Positions 55,735 through 64,000 of a stretch of 64,000 bases of DNA are shown here, one piece after another. Within the stretch, counting starts at the first letter, position 1. The number at the start of each line of letters is the position of its first letter. Origin of the DNA: Clostridium ljungdahlii DSM 13528 (lineage in GTDB: Bacteria; Bacillota; Clostridia; Clostridiales; Clostridiaceae); contig NC_014328.1 of the NCBI RefSeq assembly GCF_000143685.1, positions 744,001 to 808,000 of the forward strand, read 5' to 3'. Made by a program: the position numbers and the translations under genes. Under the pieces are notes generated by a model. It was given only the letters and a program-made list of their open reading frames with translations. It did not search any database and was not told the origin of the DNA.

Positions 55735-56313
55735 ATGGAGATTGTATTGGCTTCGGCTTCCAGTAGGCGAAAGGAACTTTTAAAGAGATTAACAGGAAAT
55801 TTTGAAGTTATGGTAAGTGATTTTGATGAAAATTCTGTTGAATTTAATGGAAATTGTGGTTCTTATGTTATGGAGCTAGCTGAAGGTAAAGCTAAAAATG
55901 TGTGCTCAAAGTTGAAAGACAGTAGTTCTATAATAATAGGATGTGATACAATAGTATTTTTTAAAGAAAAGGTACTTGGAAAACCACGTAGTATAGAGGA
56001 AGGTTTTCATATGCTGAAATCCTTAAGCGGAAATGAGCATAAGGTATATTCAGGCATAGCAATTATAGATAAATCCTCAAATAAAATAATTAAGGACTTT
56101 GTGTGTACTCGTGTAATATTTTCTAAAATAGACGATAAACGCATAAGGGAGTATTTAAAAACAGGAGAATATAAGGATAAAGCAGGTGCCTATGGCATTC
56201 AAGGTCATGGAGGAGTTTTTGTAAGAGAAATCCATGGATGTTATTATAATGTAGTAGGATTACCTTTAAATAAGTTGTATAATATGTTAAGTGAGATGGG
56301 GTTAAATCTATAA
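55735..56313 (+). CDS. maf: Maf-like nucleotide pyrophosphatase
   Basis: The protein has 192 residues. The N-terminal [14 protein letters not shown], then GCDTIVFF (about residue 70), [25 protein letters not shown] and [14 protein letters not shown] define Maf/YhdE. These enzymes hydrolyse dTTP, UTP or modified nucleotides. In B. subtilis Maf overproduction stops septation. RBS GGAAGTGA. Confidence 0.93.
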   Translation: MEIVLASASSRRKELLKRLTGNFEVMVSDFDENSVEFNGNCGSYVMELAEGKAKNVCSKLKDSSSIIIGCDTIVFFKEKVLGKPRSIEEGFHMLKSLSGNEHKVYSGIAIIDKSSNKIIKDFVCTRVIFSKIDDKRIREYLKTGEYKDKAGAYGIQGHGGVFVREIHGCYYNVVGLPLNKLYNMLSEMGLNL

Positions 56314-56327
56314 TAAGGAGTTTTTAA

Positions 56328-57020
56328 ATGAATGAATTAGTAAAAATTATGGATTTACCACAAAATGAAAGACCTAGGGAGAGGTTATTCAGATATGGAC
56401 CAGAAGTTCTTTCTAATTCAGAACTTTTGGCAATAATACTTGGTTCAGGTACAAAAAAAGAAAATATAATATCTTTAAGCAGCAGGATTATAAAAGACAA
56501 TGGAGGACTAAATGGAATTTTTAATTCTAATTTAGAAGATCTTATGAATATTAGGGGCATTGGAAAGGCAAAATCTGCTAAAATATTTGCTGTGGTGGAA
56601 TTGGCAAAGAGATTCAAATCCTATAGGGATGGTGATGATTATAAGATATGCAATCCAGGAGATGCAGCAATGCTTGTCATGGAAGAAATGAAGGGATTGA
56701 AGCAGGAATATTTTAAAGTTATTATGTTGAATACAAAAAATATAGTTATAGGCATTAGAGATGTATTTATAGGAAGTTTAAATTCTGCACTGGTACATCC
56801 AAGGGAAGTATTTTACTATGCTATAAAGAAAAATAGTGCATCTATAATTGTGTGCCATAACCATCCTTCGGGAGATCCATCACCTAGTAATGAGGATATA
56901 AATATAACACATAGATTAAAAGAATGCGGTGAACTTTTAGGCATACAGCTATTAGATCATCTTATAATAGGAAACGAAATATATGTTAGTTTAAAACAAA
57001 AAGGAATTTGTGGATATTGA
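56328..57020 (+). CDS. radC: RadC family protein (JAB/MPN+ domain)
   Basis: The protein has 230 residues. N-terminal UPF0758 helix-hairpin-helix (RERLFRYGPEVLSNSELLAIIL ... IRGIGKAKSAKIFAVVELAKR) is followed by the JAMM domain with HNHPSGDPSPSNED (about residues 178-191) carrying the metal ligands. Despite its name, a repair role is doubtful. It belongs to the maf-radC-mreB block, with 14-bp gaps on each side. Confidence 0.94.
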   Translation: MNELVKIMDLPQNERPRERLFRYGPEVLSNSELLAIILGSGTKKENIISLSSRIIKDNGGLNGIFNSNLEDLMNIRGIGKAKSAKIFAVVELAKRFKSYRDGDDYKICNPGDAAMLVMEEMKGLKQEYFKVIMLNTKNIVIGIRDVFIGSLNSALVHPREVFYYAIKKNSASIIVCHNHPSGDPSPSNEDINITHRLKECGELLGIQLLDHLIIGNEIYVSLKQKGICGY

Positions 57021-57034
57021 AAGGAGTAATATAA

Positions 57035-58045
57035 ATGGGATTTTTTGGAATGTCAAGAGATATGGGAATTGATTTAGGAACAGCTAATACACTCATATAT
57101 GTTAAAGGAAAGGGAATAGTACTTAGAGAGCCTTCTGTAGTTGCTATAAATAATGATGTAAAGAAGGTAATGGCAATAGGTAATGAAGCAAAAGATATGA
57201 TAGGAAGAACTCCTGGTAATATTGTGGCTATAAGACCGCTAAAAGATGGCGTTATTGCTGATTTTGATGTTACTCATACTATGCTTAGAAAATTTATAGA
57301 AAAAGTAAGTCCTAAGTCAGCATTTACTAGTCCTAGGATATTTGTATGCTTTCCATCTGGAGTTACTGAAGTTGAAAAAAGGGCAATAGAAGAGGCAACA
57401 AAGCATGCAGGAGCAAGGGACGTGCTTTTAATGGAGGAACCTATGGCAGCTGCTATTGGTGCAGGACTTCCAGTAAATGAACCAACAGGAAGTATGATTG
57501 TAGATATAGGTGGAGGTACTACAGAAGTAGCTATAATATCACTTGGAGGAATTGTTACAAGCAAATCTTTAAGAATTGCTGGTGATGAGTTGGATCAGGC
57601 TATAATAGGCTACATAAAGAAGGAATACAATTTAATGATAGGTGAAAGAACTGCGGAAAATGTAAAAATTGAATTAGGTTCAGCTTTTGATATAGGTGAA
57701 GAAAATTCCATGGAGATAAGAGGAAGAGACTTAATATCAGGGCTACCTAAGGTTATAAATATAACAGAAGGTGAAATAAGAGAAGCTCTTAAGGAACCTG
57801 TAGCAGCAATAATTGATGCTATAAAAACTACCCTTGAAAAGACACCACCAGAACTTGCATCAGATATAATGGACAAAGGAATTATGCTTGCAGGTGGTGG
57901 AGCTATGCTTAGAGGATTGGATCAGTTGATAAATCAAGAAACACATATGCCTGTTCATATAGCTGAAGCACCTCTTGATTGTGTTGCACTAGGTGCTGGA
58001 AAAGCTCTTGATACTATTGATAAAATAGTAGCTAGTAGAAAATAG
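57035..58045 (+). CDS. mreB: Rod-shape actin MreB
   Basis: The protein has 336 residues. The actin-fold ATP-binding motifs are [19 protein letters not shown] (phosphate 1), [19 protein letters not shown] (phosphate 2) and [18 protein letters not shown] (adenosine). It forms membrane filaments that guide lateral wall synthesis together with MreC, MreD and PBP2 encoded next. Confidence 0.96.
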   Translation: MGFFGMSRDMGIDLGTANTLIYVKGKGIVLREPSVVAINNDVKKVMAIGNEAKDMIGRTPGNIVAIRPLKDGVIADFDVTHTMLRKFIEKVSPKSAFTSPRIFVCFPSGVTEVEKRAIEEATKHAGARDVLLMEEPMAAAIGAGLPVNEPTGSMIVDIGGGTTEVAIISLGGIVTSKSLRIAGDELDQAIIGYIKKEYNLMIGERTAENVKIELGSAFDIGEENSMEIRGRDLISGLPKVINITEGEIREALKEPVAAIIDAIKTTLEKTPPELASDIMDKGIMLAGGGAMLRGLDQLINQETHMPVHIAEAPLDCVALGAGKALDTIDKIVASRK

Positions 58046-58054
58046 TGATGTATT

Positions 58055-58918
58055 ATGAGATTTTTGAGAAATAAACTTGTATTAGCTATAATAGTACTTT
58101 CGATTATTTTTTTAGCTTTGATCTCTTTTAGTATCAAGGGTAATAGCAACTCAATTGTAAGAAATGGCATAGGTGTTACTTTTAATTCTTTTCAAGGAGG
58201 ATTATACAAGGTCAATAATAGTATAAAAAATTCTCTGAGTTTTATAATAAACTTTTCTAGGGTAAAAAGTGAAAATGAGGAATTGAAGAAGGAAAATAGT
58301 TCACTAAAAAATAAATTAGTAGAATATAATTCACTTAAAAATGATAATTCCCAGCTGAGAAAAGAACTGAATTTTAAAAGCCAAAAATCGGAATATGATA
58401 ATATAGGCTGTGACGTAATAGGTAGAAGTAGTGATGGAATTTTAAATGAATTTGCAATAAATAGAGGCAGTAAGGACGGTATAAAAAAGCAGATGGTTGC
58501 GGTTACTGCTGATGGATTGGTAGGGCAGGTTGTCCATGTGGAAAACAATTGGTCCATAGTACAGTCTCTGGCTAATCAAAATTTAGCAGTAGGTGGGACT
58601 ATTGAGGGTACTTCCACAGATACAAATGATGTGACAAATAGTGGTATGGTAAAAGGATACAGTGATAGTAATAATCAATTTTTAGCAAAATTATATTATC
58701 TTCCACAAGACTCTACTATAAAAAAAGGAGATGTTATCGTAACATCAGGGATTAATAATTCATATCCTAGAGGAATAAGAATTGGAACTGTAATAAGTGT
58801 AGAGGATGATAAGGGAAAAGTAATGAAAAATGCTTTGATAAAACCTTATGTGAATTTTGATAAGCTTCAGGAGCTACTTATTGTAGTGCCTCAAGACAAA
58901 ACGGATATAAAATACTAG
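58055..58918 (+). CDS. mreC: Rod-shape protein MreC
   Basis: The protein has 287 residues. A membrane anchor (KLVLAIIVLSIIFLALISF, about residues 7-25) is followed by a coiled coil (about residues 65-110, KSENEELKKENSSLKNKLVEY) and the double beta-barrel domain (GRSSDGILNEFAINRGSKDGIKKQM, then SGINNSYPRGIRIGTV). It links MreB inside to PBP2 outside. Confidence 0.94.
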   Translation: MRFLRNKLVLAIIVLSIIFLALISFSIKGNSNSIVRNGIGVTFNSFQGGLYKVNNSIKNSLSFIINFSRVKSENEELKKENSSLKNKLVEYNSLKNDNSQLRKELNFKSQKSEYDNIGCDVIGRSSDGILNEFAINRGSKDGIKKQMVAVTADGLVGQVVHVENNWSIVQSLANQNLAVGGTIEGTSTDTNDVTNSGMVKGYSDSNNQFLAKLYYLPQDSTIKKGDVIVTSGINNSYPRGIRIGTVISVEDDKGKVMKNALIKPYVNFDKLQELLIVVPQDKTDIKY

Positions 58919-58930
58919 GGTGGATGTAAA

Positions 58931-59422
58931 ATGAAAAAATTATTAGTATTAGTTCTATTATCAGTTCTGCTATTTATTTTGGATAATTCACTGATGCCTT
59001 TTTTTGCGGTGAAGAGTTTTTATCCAGGGTTACTTATAATATTTATAATTTGCTATTCCATTGTAAATGGAACGTGGGAAGGTATGTGGCTTGGAGTGTT
59101 TGCAGGATTACTACAGGATATATACTTTTCATATGGTTTTGGAATAAACTCGTTCACAAATATGATAGTATGTGTAATTGCAGGTATTATAGGAAATAGT
59201 ATATTTAGAAAAAGAAGACTTATTCCTGTTATTTCTTGTTTTTTACTTGTTTTGTTTAAGGGTTTGTTAATAATGGGTATCCTATATTCATGTGGAGTGT
59301 ATGTGAATGTAAAAAATGTATTTTTCACAGGAATTTACGATATGGTTTTGTGTATATTTATGTATAAACCAATATATAATCTTTGCAGTAAAGATTATAT
59401 GGAAGCTAAATGGAAATTTTAA
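58931..59422 (+). CDS. mreD: Rod-shape protein MreD
   Basis: The protein has 163 residues and about five membrane segments. The pattern YPGLLIIFIICYSIVNGTWEG, then FAGLLQDIYFSYGFGINSFTNM, is the MreD signature. It starts 12 bp after mreC. Confidence 0.9.
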   Translation: MKKLLVLVLLSVLLFILDNSLMPFFAVKSFYPGLLIIFIICYSIVNGTWEGMWLGVFAGLLQDIYFSYGFGINSFTNMIVCVIAGIIGNSIFRKRRLIPVISCFLLVLFKGLLIMGILYSCGVYVNVKNVFFTGIYDMVLCIFMYKPIYNLCSKDYMEAKWKF

Positions 59423-59440
59423 AGGTGGAGATGATATTTT

Positions 59441-62128
59441 TTGAAAGAGAAGAAGCATTCTAATATTACAAGATATACTGTACTATCAGTTATTATGGTA
59501 GCTATTTTTGCAACTATTGCAGGAAGACTTCTCTTTCTCCAAGTAGTAAAGGGGCAGGAATATAAAGAGCAGTCCAATAATAAATCTTTGACAGAAATAC
59601 AAGAGCCAGCACCAAGAGGAAAAATTTTGGACAAGGATGGTAATATTTTAGCTACTAGTAACCAAAGTTATGTGCTCATATACAATCAAACGGATGAAAA
59701 TGATAAGACTTTTTTTCCTACTATGAGTAAAGTATTTAAGATATTAGATGAAAGTGGGGAAAGTCAGAAGGATGACTTTGAACTTAAGATAAATCCTTAT
59801 AGGTTTGAATTTAGAAGTGATGATGAAGAAACTAGAAAGAATCTTGAAATTAAGTTTAAAAGGGATAGAGGATTAAATGACGAAATAGAAAAGAAAATTA
59901 AAAGCAAAAATAAAAATATATCTGAAGATGATTTGAAGAGTTTAGTAAATAAAGAATTACTGAAAATAACTCCAGAGGATACTTTCAAAAAACTTATTGC
60001 CAAGTACAAAATAAGTAGTGCATATTCTTTGGAAGATCAGAGAAGATATATGATTATTAAGGATACTTTAAAAATGCAGAGTTATTCTGGGTATAAACCT
60101 GTAACAGTTGCAAGCAATATAAAGAAGGATACTGCCTTTAAATTTTTACAAATGTCAAATGAACTCTCGGGGATAGACGTGGATACCCAGCCTATAAGAT
60201 ATTATCCTAATAATGAACTAGGATCTAGTTTTATAGGATATATATCTAAAATATCTTCTGATTATGATAAATACAAGGAAAAAGGTTACGATGTAAGTAG
60301 TGATTATGTAGGTCAGGCAGGTATAGAAGGCGCACTTGAAGATAGATTGAAAGGATCAAAGGGAGGGAAAATAGTAAAACTAGATAAGAATGGCAAAATA
60401 GTTCAAGAATTAGGAACAAAAGACCCTTCCCCAGGTGAAACAGTTCAGCTCACAGTGGATTCCAAGGTTCAAAAAGCAGCAGAAGATTCACTGGATACTA
60501 CTATGGCAAAACTCAGAGCTAATCCTTATGGGCAGAATAGATCTGACACTACCAATGCAACTAGAGGGGCAGCAGTAGCAATTGATGTGAATACGGGAGC
60601 AATAATTGCAATGGCAAGCAGGCCTGGATACGATCCAAATATGTTCGCACAACCTGGTATGATATCTCAAGATTTATATCAACAATATTTCAATCCAGAT
60701 TTAGGAGCTTTTGGGAAGGAATATATAGAAAAGAGAAATATAACTTCAAACTTTCCAGGAGAGACAGAGGATCAGGTACTAAATACATTATTTCCACTTG
60801 ATACAAGTATAAAAAATAATACTACTATAAGACAGGATGTTTATGACATATATCCAAAGCCGTTTTATAATTATGCTACTCAGTCTTTAATACCTCCGGG
60901 TTCTACATTCAAGCCAATGACTGCAGTTGCAGGCCTTGAAAGTGGAGCAATAAATCCAGGATTTTGTGTAGATGATGAAGGACAGTTTGATCAGGGTGGC
61001 AAGATTGTAAAGTTTATATTGGATGGTAGAAATGGAGTAGTGGATTTAGCTGCCGCCATACAGAAATCCAGTAACCCTTATTTTATGACTGTAGGTAAAC
61101 TAATAAGACAGGCTTTAGGAGATGATGGATTAGCTAAGTATGCATGGAAGTTTGGACTTGGCGTTCCTGTAAATAGTGATGTAAAAGCATCAACTGGGAT
61201 AGAGATTCCAGAAAAGTTTGGTCAGGTATACAATACAGTATCAAATAAAAATACCTATGCCAGTACTTATTTGTGGCAAACTATGGCTTATCTTAGAGAT
61301 GGCCAGGATGATAAGGGACATAAGCTAGTTTCACTTAACCTATATGATAATAGCAGTGATTCAAGTAAGGTAAAGCAAATTAAAAATGATATCAAAACTT
61401 TGATAAAGAATTCTGTAAAAGATGGAAAGAGTGCTTTTGATAAAGCAAAATACAAAGAATTATTTTCTGAACTTGTAAAGGAAGATCCTAATAACAAGAA
61501 AGATATAAGTGATGAAAAGATGGATGATTTGATTGATGTCATATACAGTATAACTGTTTCAGATGCAAATGCTCAGTTAAAGGTACCGGCTAATATAGAA
61601 AATGCTGCTATAGGACAGGGACTTAACCAGTTTACTCCTGTTCAGATGGCAAATTATATTGCCACTCTTGTGAATGGAGGAACTAGATATAAAGTACATT
61701 TGGTAGATAAATATTTAAATTCTAACGGAGGAATTATTGAGCAGGTTAAACCGGAAGTCATACAGAAAACTGGAATTAGTCCTGAAACTATAGCTGCTAT
61801 TAAAGCAGGAATGGGTGCAGTTAATGAGAAAGGTGGTACAGGGTCACAAGTATTTGGTGGATTTCCAATAAGTACAGGAGGAAAGACAGGTACTGCAAGT
61901 TTAGGAAATCAGGATCAAATAGGAAGAACCGACTACTCTGAATATGTTGCATTTGCGCCTCTTGATAAACCAGAAATAGCTGTATATGCAGTCATATTTG
62001 ATGGTGGTCAGGGAGCAAGTGGTGCAGCTTATGTAGCAAGAGATATTCTTTCTGCATATTTTACTGAAACAGGCCGCATAACTACTAGTGCACCTACTAG
62101 TACATCTACTCAACAAAACAGTAATTAA
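59441..62128 (+). CDS. mrdA: Penicillin-binding protein 2 (elongasome transpeptidase)
   Basis: The protein has 895 residues from a TTG with AAGGTGGAG 10 bp upstream. A short cytosolic end and membrane anchor (residues 12-30) are followed by the PBP dimer domain (RGKILDKDGNILATSNQSYV...) and the transpeptidase domain with SxxK as STFK (Ser488), SxN as SSNPYF, and KTG in GGKTGTASLG (about residue 815). It crosslinks side-wall peptidoglycan. It is longer than usual because of two lysine-rich insertions, near residues 120-190 and 640-690. The tail is Ser/Thr-rich. Confidence 0.93.
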   Translation: MKEKKHSNITRYTVLSVIMVAIFATIAGRLLFLQVVKGQEYKEQSNNKSLTEIQEPAPRGKILDKDGNILATSNQSYVLIYNQTDENDKTFFPTMSKVFKILDESGESQKDDFELKINPYRFEFRSDDEETRKNLEIKFKRDRGLNDEIEKKIKSKNKNISEDDLKSLVNKELLKITPEDTFKKLIAKYKISSAYSLEDQRRYMIIKDTLKMQSYSGYKPVTVASNIKKDTAFKFLQMSNELSGIDVDTQPIRYYPNNELGSSFIGYISKISSDYDKYKEKGYDVSSDYVGQAGIEGALEDRLKGSKGGKIVKLDKNGKIVQELGTKDPSPGETVQLTVDSKVQKAAEDSLDTTMAKLRANPYGQNRSDTTNATRGAAVAIDVNTGAIIAMASRPGYDPNMFAQPGMISQDLYQQYFNPDLGAFGKEYIEKRNITSNFPGETEDQVLNTLFPLDTSIKNNTTIRQDVYDIYPKPFYNYATQSLIPPGSTFKPMTAVAGLESGAINPGFCVDDEGQFDQGGKIVKFILDGRNGVVDLAAAIQKSSNPYFMTVGKLIRQALGDDGLAKYAWKFGLGVPVNSDVKASTGIEIPEKFGQVYNTVSNKNTYASTYLWQTMAYLRDGQDDKGHKLVSLNLYDNSSDSSKVKQIKNDIKTLIKNSVKDGKSAFDKAKYKELFSELVKEDPNNKKDISDEKMDDLIDVIYSITVSDANAQLKVPANIENAAIGQGLNQFTPVQMANYIATLVNGGTRYKVHLVDKYLNSNGGIIEQVKPEVIQKTGISPETIAAIKAGMGAVNEKGGTGSQVFGGFPISTGGKTGTASLGNQDQIGRTDYSEYVAFAPLDKPEIAVYAVIFDGGQGASGAAYVARDILSAYFTETGRITTSAPTSTSTQQNSN

Positions 62129-62131
62129 AAT

Positions 62132-62234
62132 AAAGGGGCTGTTGCACTAAGAATAAATACTACAATATACTGTGTTTATCATTAATATTTAGAACAATAT
62201 ATTGTATGTAAATTTCTTAATGTGACAGCTCTTT
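62132..62234 (+). repeat. Fold-back inverted repeat between mrdA and minC
   Basis: AAAGGGGCTGTTGCACTAAGAA at the left pairs with TTCTTAATGTGACAGCTCTTT at the right, and TACAATATA pairs with TATATTGTA inside. The ends resemble short insertion-sequence termini. Because the right arm ends in CTCTTTATAT, it may also act as terminator of the mre-mrd transcript. Confidence 0.65.
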
Positions 62235-62377
62235 ATATGATAATAATTTTAATTAGAATTTAGCTTAAATAAGAATTTCCAGAACAAATATTATATTAAA
62301 AAATAAAGTTAGAAATTAGGAAGGATTTATGTAAAGTGTGTTGAAATAGTATATGAGGTGACTTATGGAGGCTAATT

Positions 62378-63010
62378 ATGAGGAATAATAATATAGTAAT
62401 TAAGGGTAATAGAGATGGAATAAATATAATTATAAATAATAATGGTTTTAAAGATTTTGACGAAATGCTTGAAAGTTTAATTAAAAGGCTTTCAACTGGA
62501 AAAATGTTTTATAAGGGATGTACTCTGAAAATAACAACGGAATTAAAGAGCTTAAATGAAAAGCAATTTAATAAACTTAAAAATATATTGTTTGAAAAAT
62601 TTCTCATAAAGGATTGCATATTTGAGGACAGCAGTGAAAAACCAAGCAAAGTATTTTCAGGAATTTACGAAGGAAGAACTAAATTTTTGCATAGGACGGT
62701 TAGAAGTGGCCAAATAGTAAATTATTCGGGAAATATAGTTGTAATTGGAGATGTAAACGCAGGTTCCGAAATATATGCAGGGGGTAATATAATAGTTTTT
62801 GGAGCACTTCATGGATATGCTCATGCTGGATTTGGGGGGAATGCAAAAGCTATAGTTGCTTCAATTTGTTTGCAGCCGGAAATGCTTCAAATTGCAGACA
62901 TAGTTACCAGATCACCAGAGGACAATATTAAACCACAGTATCCAGAAGTAGCTAAGATTAGGGAAAATATAATAATAGTAGAACCCTATTTGCCTAATAA
63001 GTTTATTTGA
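62378..63010 (+). CDS. minC: Septum-site determining protein MinC
   Basis: The protein has 210 residues. The N-terminal FtsZ-binding domain (about residues 1-95) is followed by the C-terminal beta-helix that dimerises and binds MinD ([45 protein letters not shown] is spread over residues 107-152; [19 protein letters not shown] follows). It blocks FtsZ assembly away from mid-cell. RBS TGGAGG. Confidence 0.94.
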   Translation: MRNNNIVIKGNRDGINIIINNNGFKDFDEMLESLIKRLSTGKMFYKGCTLKITTELKSLNEKQFNKLKNILFEKFLIKDCIFEDSSEKPSKVFSGIYEGRTKFLHRTVRSGQIVNYSGNIVVIGDVNAGSEIYAGGNIIVFGALHGYAHAGFGGNAKAIVASICLQPEMLQIADIVTRSPEDNIKPQYPEVAKIRENIIIVEPYLPNKFI

Positions 63011-63025
63011 TATCTCATAGTTAGT

Positions 63026-63060
63026 AAGAACTTCAGCTTTATTTTATGCTGAAGTTCTTT
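63026..63060 (+). terminator. Terminator-like hairpin between minC and minD
   Basis: AAGAACTTCAGC and GCTGAAGTTCTT pair perfectly around a 10-nt AT loop. The T run after it is short (TTTG), so termination may be partial, allowing minC-minD co-expression. Confidence 0.6.
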
Positions 63061-63244
63061 GTTAGTAACTTTAAAGCTATATAATTGGTATAAATTGTAC
63101 TGAATAATATTCTGGATTATTCTTGCTATGTCTAGTATAATATTCTATAGATGGTTTTATTGCTTAGATGATTATCGTTAATTGTATACGTTCATATATT
63201 AAGAGAGATTTGTCTAATAAATTTATTTGATGGAGGTAGTATAG

Positions 63245-64000
63245 ATGGGAGAAGCAATTGTAGTAACATCAGGCAAAGGTGGAGTTGGGAAAACTACTAC
63301 TACGGCAAACATAGGTACTGCATTAGCTGCTTTGAATAAAAGTGTAGTAGTAGTAGATGGAGATACAGGACTTAGAAATTTAGATGTTCTTATGGGACTT
63401 GAAAATAGAATTGTATTTACTATACTTGATGTAGTAGAAGACAAGTGCAGATTAAAGCAGGCTCTTATAAAGGATAAAAGACTACCAAACTTGTATCTTC
63501 TGCCTACAGCACAAACAAGAGATAAAGATGACATAAGTACCCAAGATATGCTAAATTTAATTGAAGAATTAAAAAGTGAATATGACTACGTAATTATAGA
63601 TTGTCCTGCAGGAATTGAGCATGGATTTGAAAATGCAATAGTAGGGGCAGATAGGGCATTAGTTGTAGTAAATCCTGAAGTTACTTCAGTTAGGGATTCT
63701 GACAGAGTCATTGGAAAGTTAGATGCTAAAGGAATTGAAAAACATCAACTTATAGTAAACAGAATAAATTATGAAATGACTAAAAATGGAGATATGCTGG
63801 ATGTAAATGACATATTAGACAGTTTGGCTATAGAACTTATAGGAGTAGTGCCGGATGACAGAAATATAACTATTTCTACAAATAAAGGTGAACCTATAGT
63901 ACTCACTAGCAGCTCATTATCAGGACAAGCATTTAGAAATATAGCTAAAAGAATAACAGGGGAAAAAGTGCCTCTTATGGATTTGAATACTAGCCATGAA
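63245..64000 (+). CDS. minD: Septum-site determining ATPase MinD (3' end cut by window)
   Basis: 252 codons are present; the family usually has about 265, so only the C-terminal end, which includes the membrane-targeting helix, is missing. The deviant Walker A is TSGKGGVGKTTTTANIG (about residues 8-24), then VVDGDTGLRNLDVLMGLENRIV, Walker B-like YVIIDCPAGIEHGFENA and the MinC-binding surface. It recruits MinC to the membrane. RBS GGAGGT at 63232-63237. Confidence 0.95.
   Translation, partial: MGEAIVVTSGKGGVGKTTTTANIGTALAALNKSVVVVDGDTGLRNLDVLMGLENRIVFTILDVVEDKCRLKQALIKDKRLPNLYLLPTAQTRDKDDISTQDMLNLIEELKSEYDYVIIDCPAGIEHGFENAIVGADRALVVVNPEVTSVRDSDRVIGKLDAKGIEKHQLIVNRINYEMTKNGDMLDVNDILDSLAIELIGVVPDDRNITISTNKGEPIVLTSSSLSGQAFRNIAKRITGEKVPLMDLNTSHE

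Noticed and set aside
1..64000. CRISPR array, rRNA, tRNA, prophage or intact insertion sequence
   Set aside because: No regularly spaced repeats, RNA-gene signatures, phage modules or complete transposases were seen on reading both strands.

Overview
The window is low-GC, clostridial chromosomal DNA. The gene content points to a gas-fermenting acetogen of the Clostridium autoethanogenum / ljungdahlii / ragsdalei group. The strongest evidence is a selenocysteine formate dehydrogenase gene (fdhA, in-frame TGA at 33670) followed by moeA, mobB, fdhD and then hytC-hytB-hytD-hytE1-hytA-hytE2. That gene set and order match the NADP-dependent electron-bifurcating [FeFe]-hydrogenase / formate dehydrogenase complex characterised in C. 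autoethanogenum. The species name is inferred from gene order and protein character, not from a search.

Layout. 1-8.5 kb: a small membrane protein, a GntR/UTRA regulator, an orphan xdhC, a BlaI/BlaR1-type repressor-sensor pair with visible operators, an ECF sigma factor with a DUF4179 membrane partner on the minus strand, and a broken FCD regulator. 8.7-21.4 kb: a glycosyltransferase, the B12-dependent ribonucleotide reductase nrdJ with two NrdR boxes at its promoter, a gamma-carbonic-anhydrase-like protein, an M14 peptidoglycan peptidase, a YaaR protein, a Ca2+ P-type ATPase, CvfB and a membrane acyltransferase. 21.5-32.5 kb: nadE, an NfeD/SPFH pair, a two-component system followed by an uncharacterised exported protein, and addB. 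32.6-44.2 kb: the formate dehydrogenase / hydrogenase locus, with a 5' transcription unit that looks non-coding (promoter 32694, terminator near 33018) and a strongly structured 3' region ending in a terminator near 44166. 44.5-51.2 kb: a sigma-54 activator, a lone microcompartment vertex (EutN/CcmL) protein, a PocR-domain chemoreceptor-like protein, a KimA-type K+ importer and an ACT protein. 51.3-53.8 kb: a threonine T-box followed by hom and thrB. 54-64 kb: the conserved Firmicute cell-shape and division cluster (DUF4321, maf, radC, mreBCD, mrdA/PBP2, minC, minD), with minD cut by the window end.

How the genes work together. FdhA reduces CO2 to formate, or the reverse. MoeA, MobB and FdhD make and sulfurate its metal-bis-MGD cofactor. 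HytA-E2 couple H2, ferredoxin and NADP(H) to that enzyme, which is the entry point of the Wood-Ljungdahl pathway. The mre/mrd/min genes form a morphogenesis block. The Bla-type, ECF and two-component systems are envelope-sensing modules.

Intergenic DNA holds at least two families of dispersed fold-back (MITE-like) repeats: family 1 near 18.6, 25.0 and 50.0 kb; family 2 near 15.7, 46.4 and 50.5 kb. A third inverted-repeat element lies between mrdA and minC. I saw no rRNA, tRNA, CRISPR array, prophage or intact insertion sequence.
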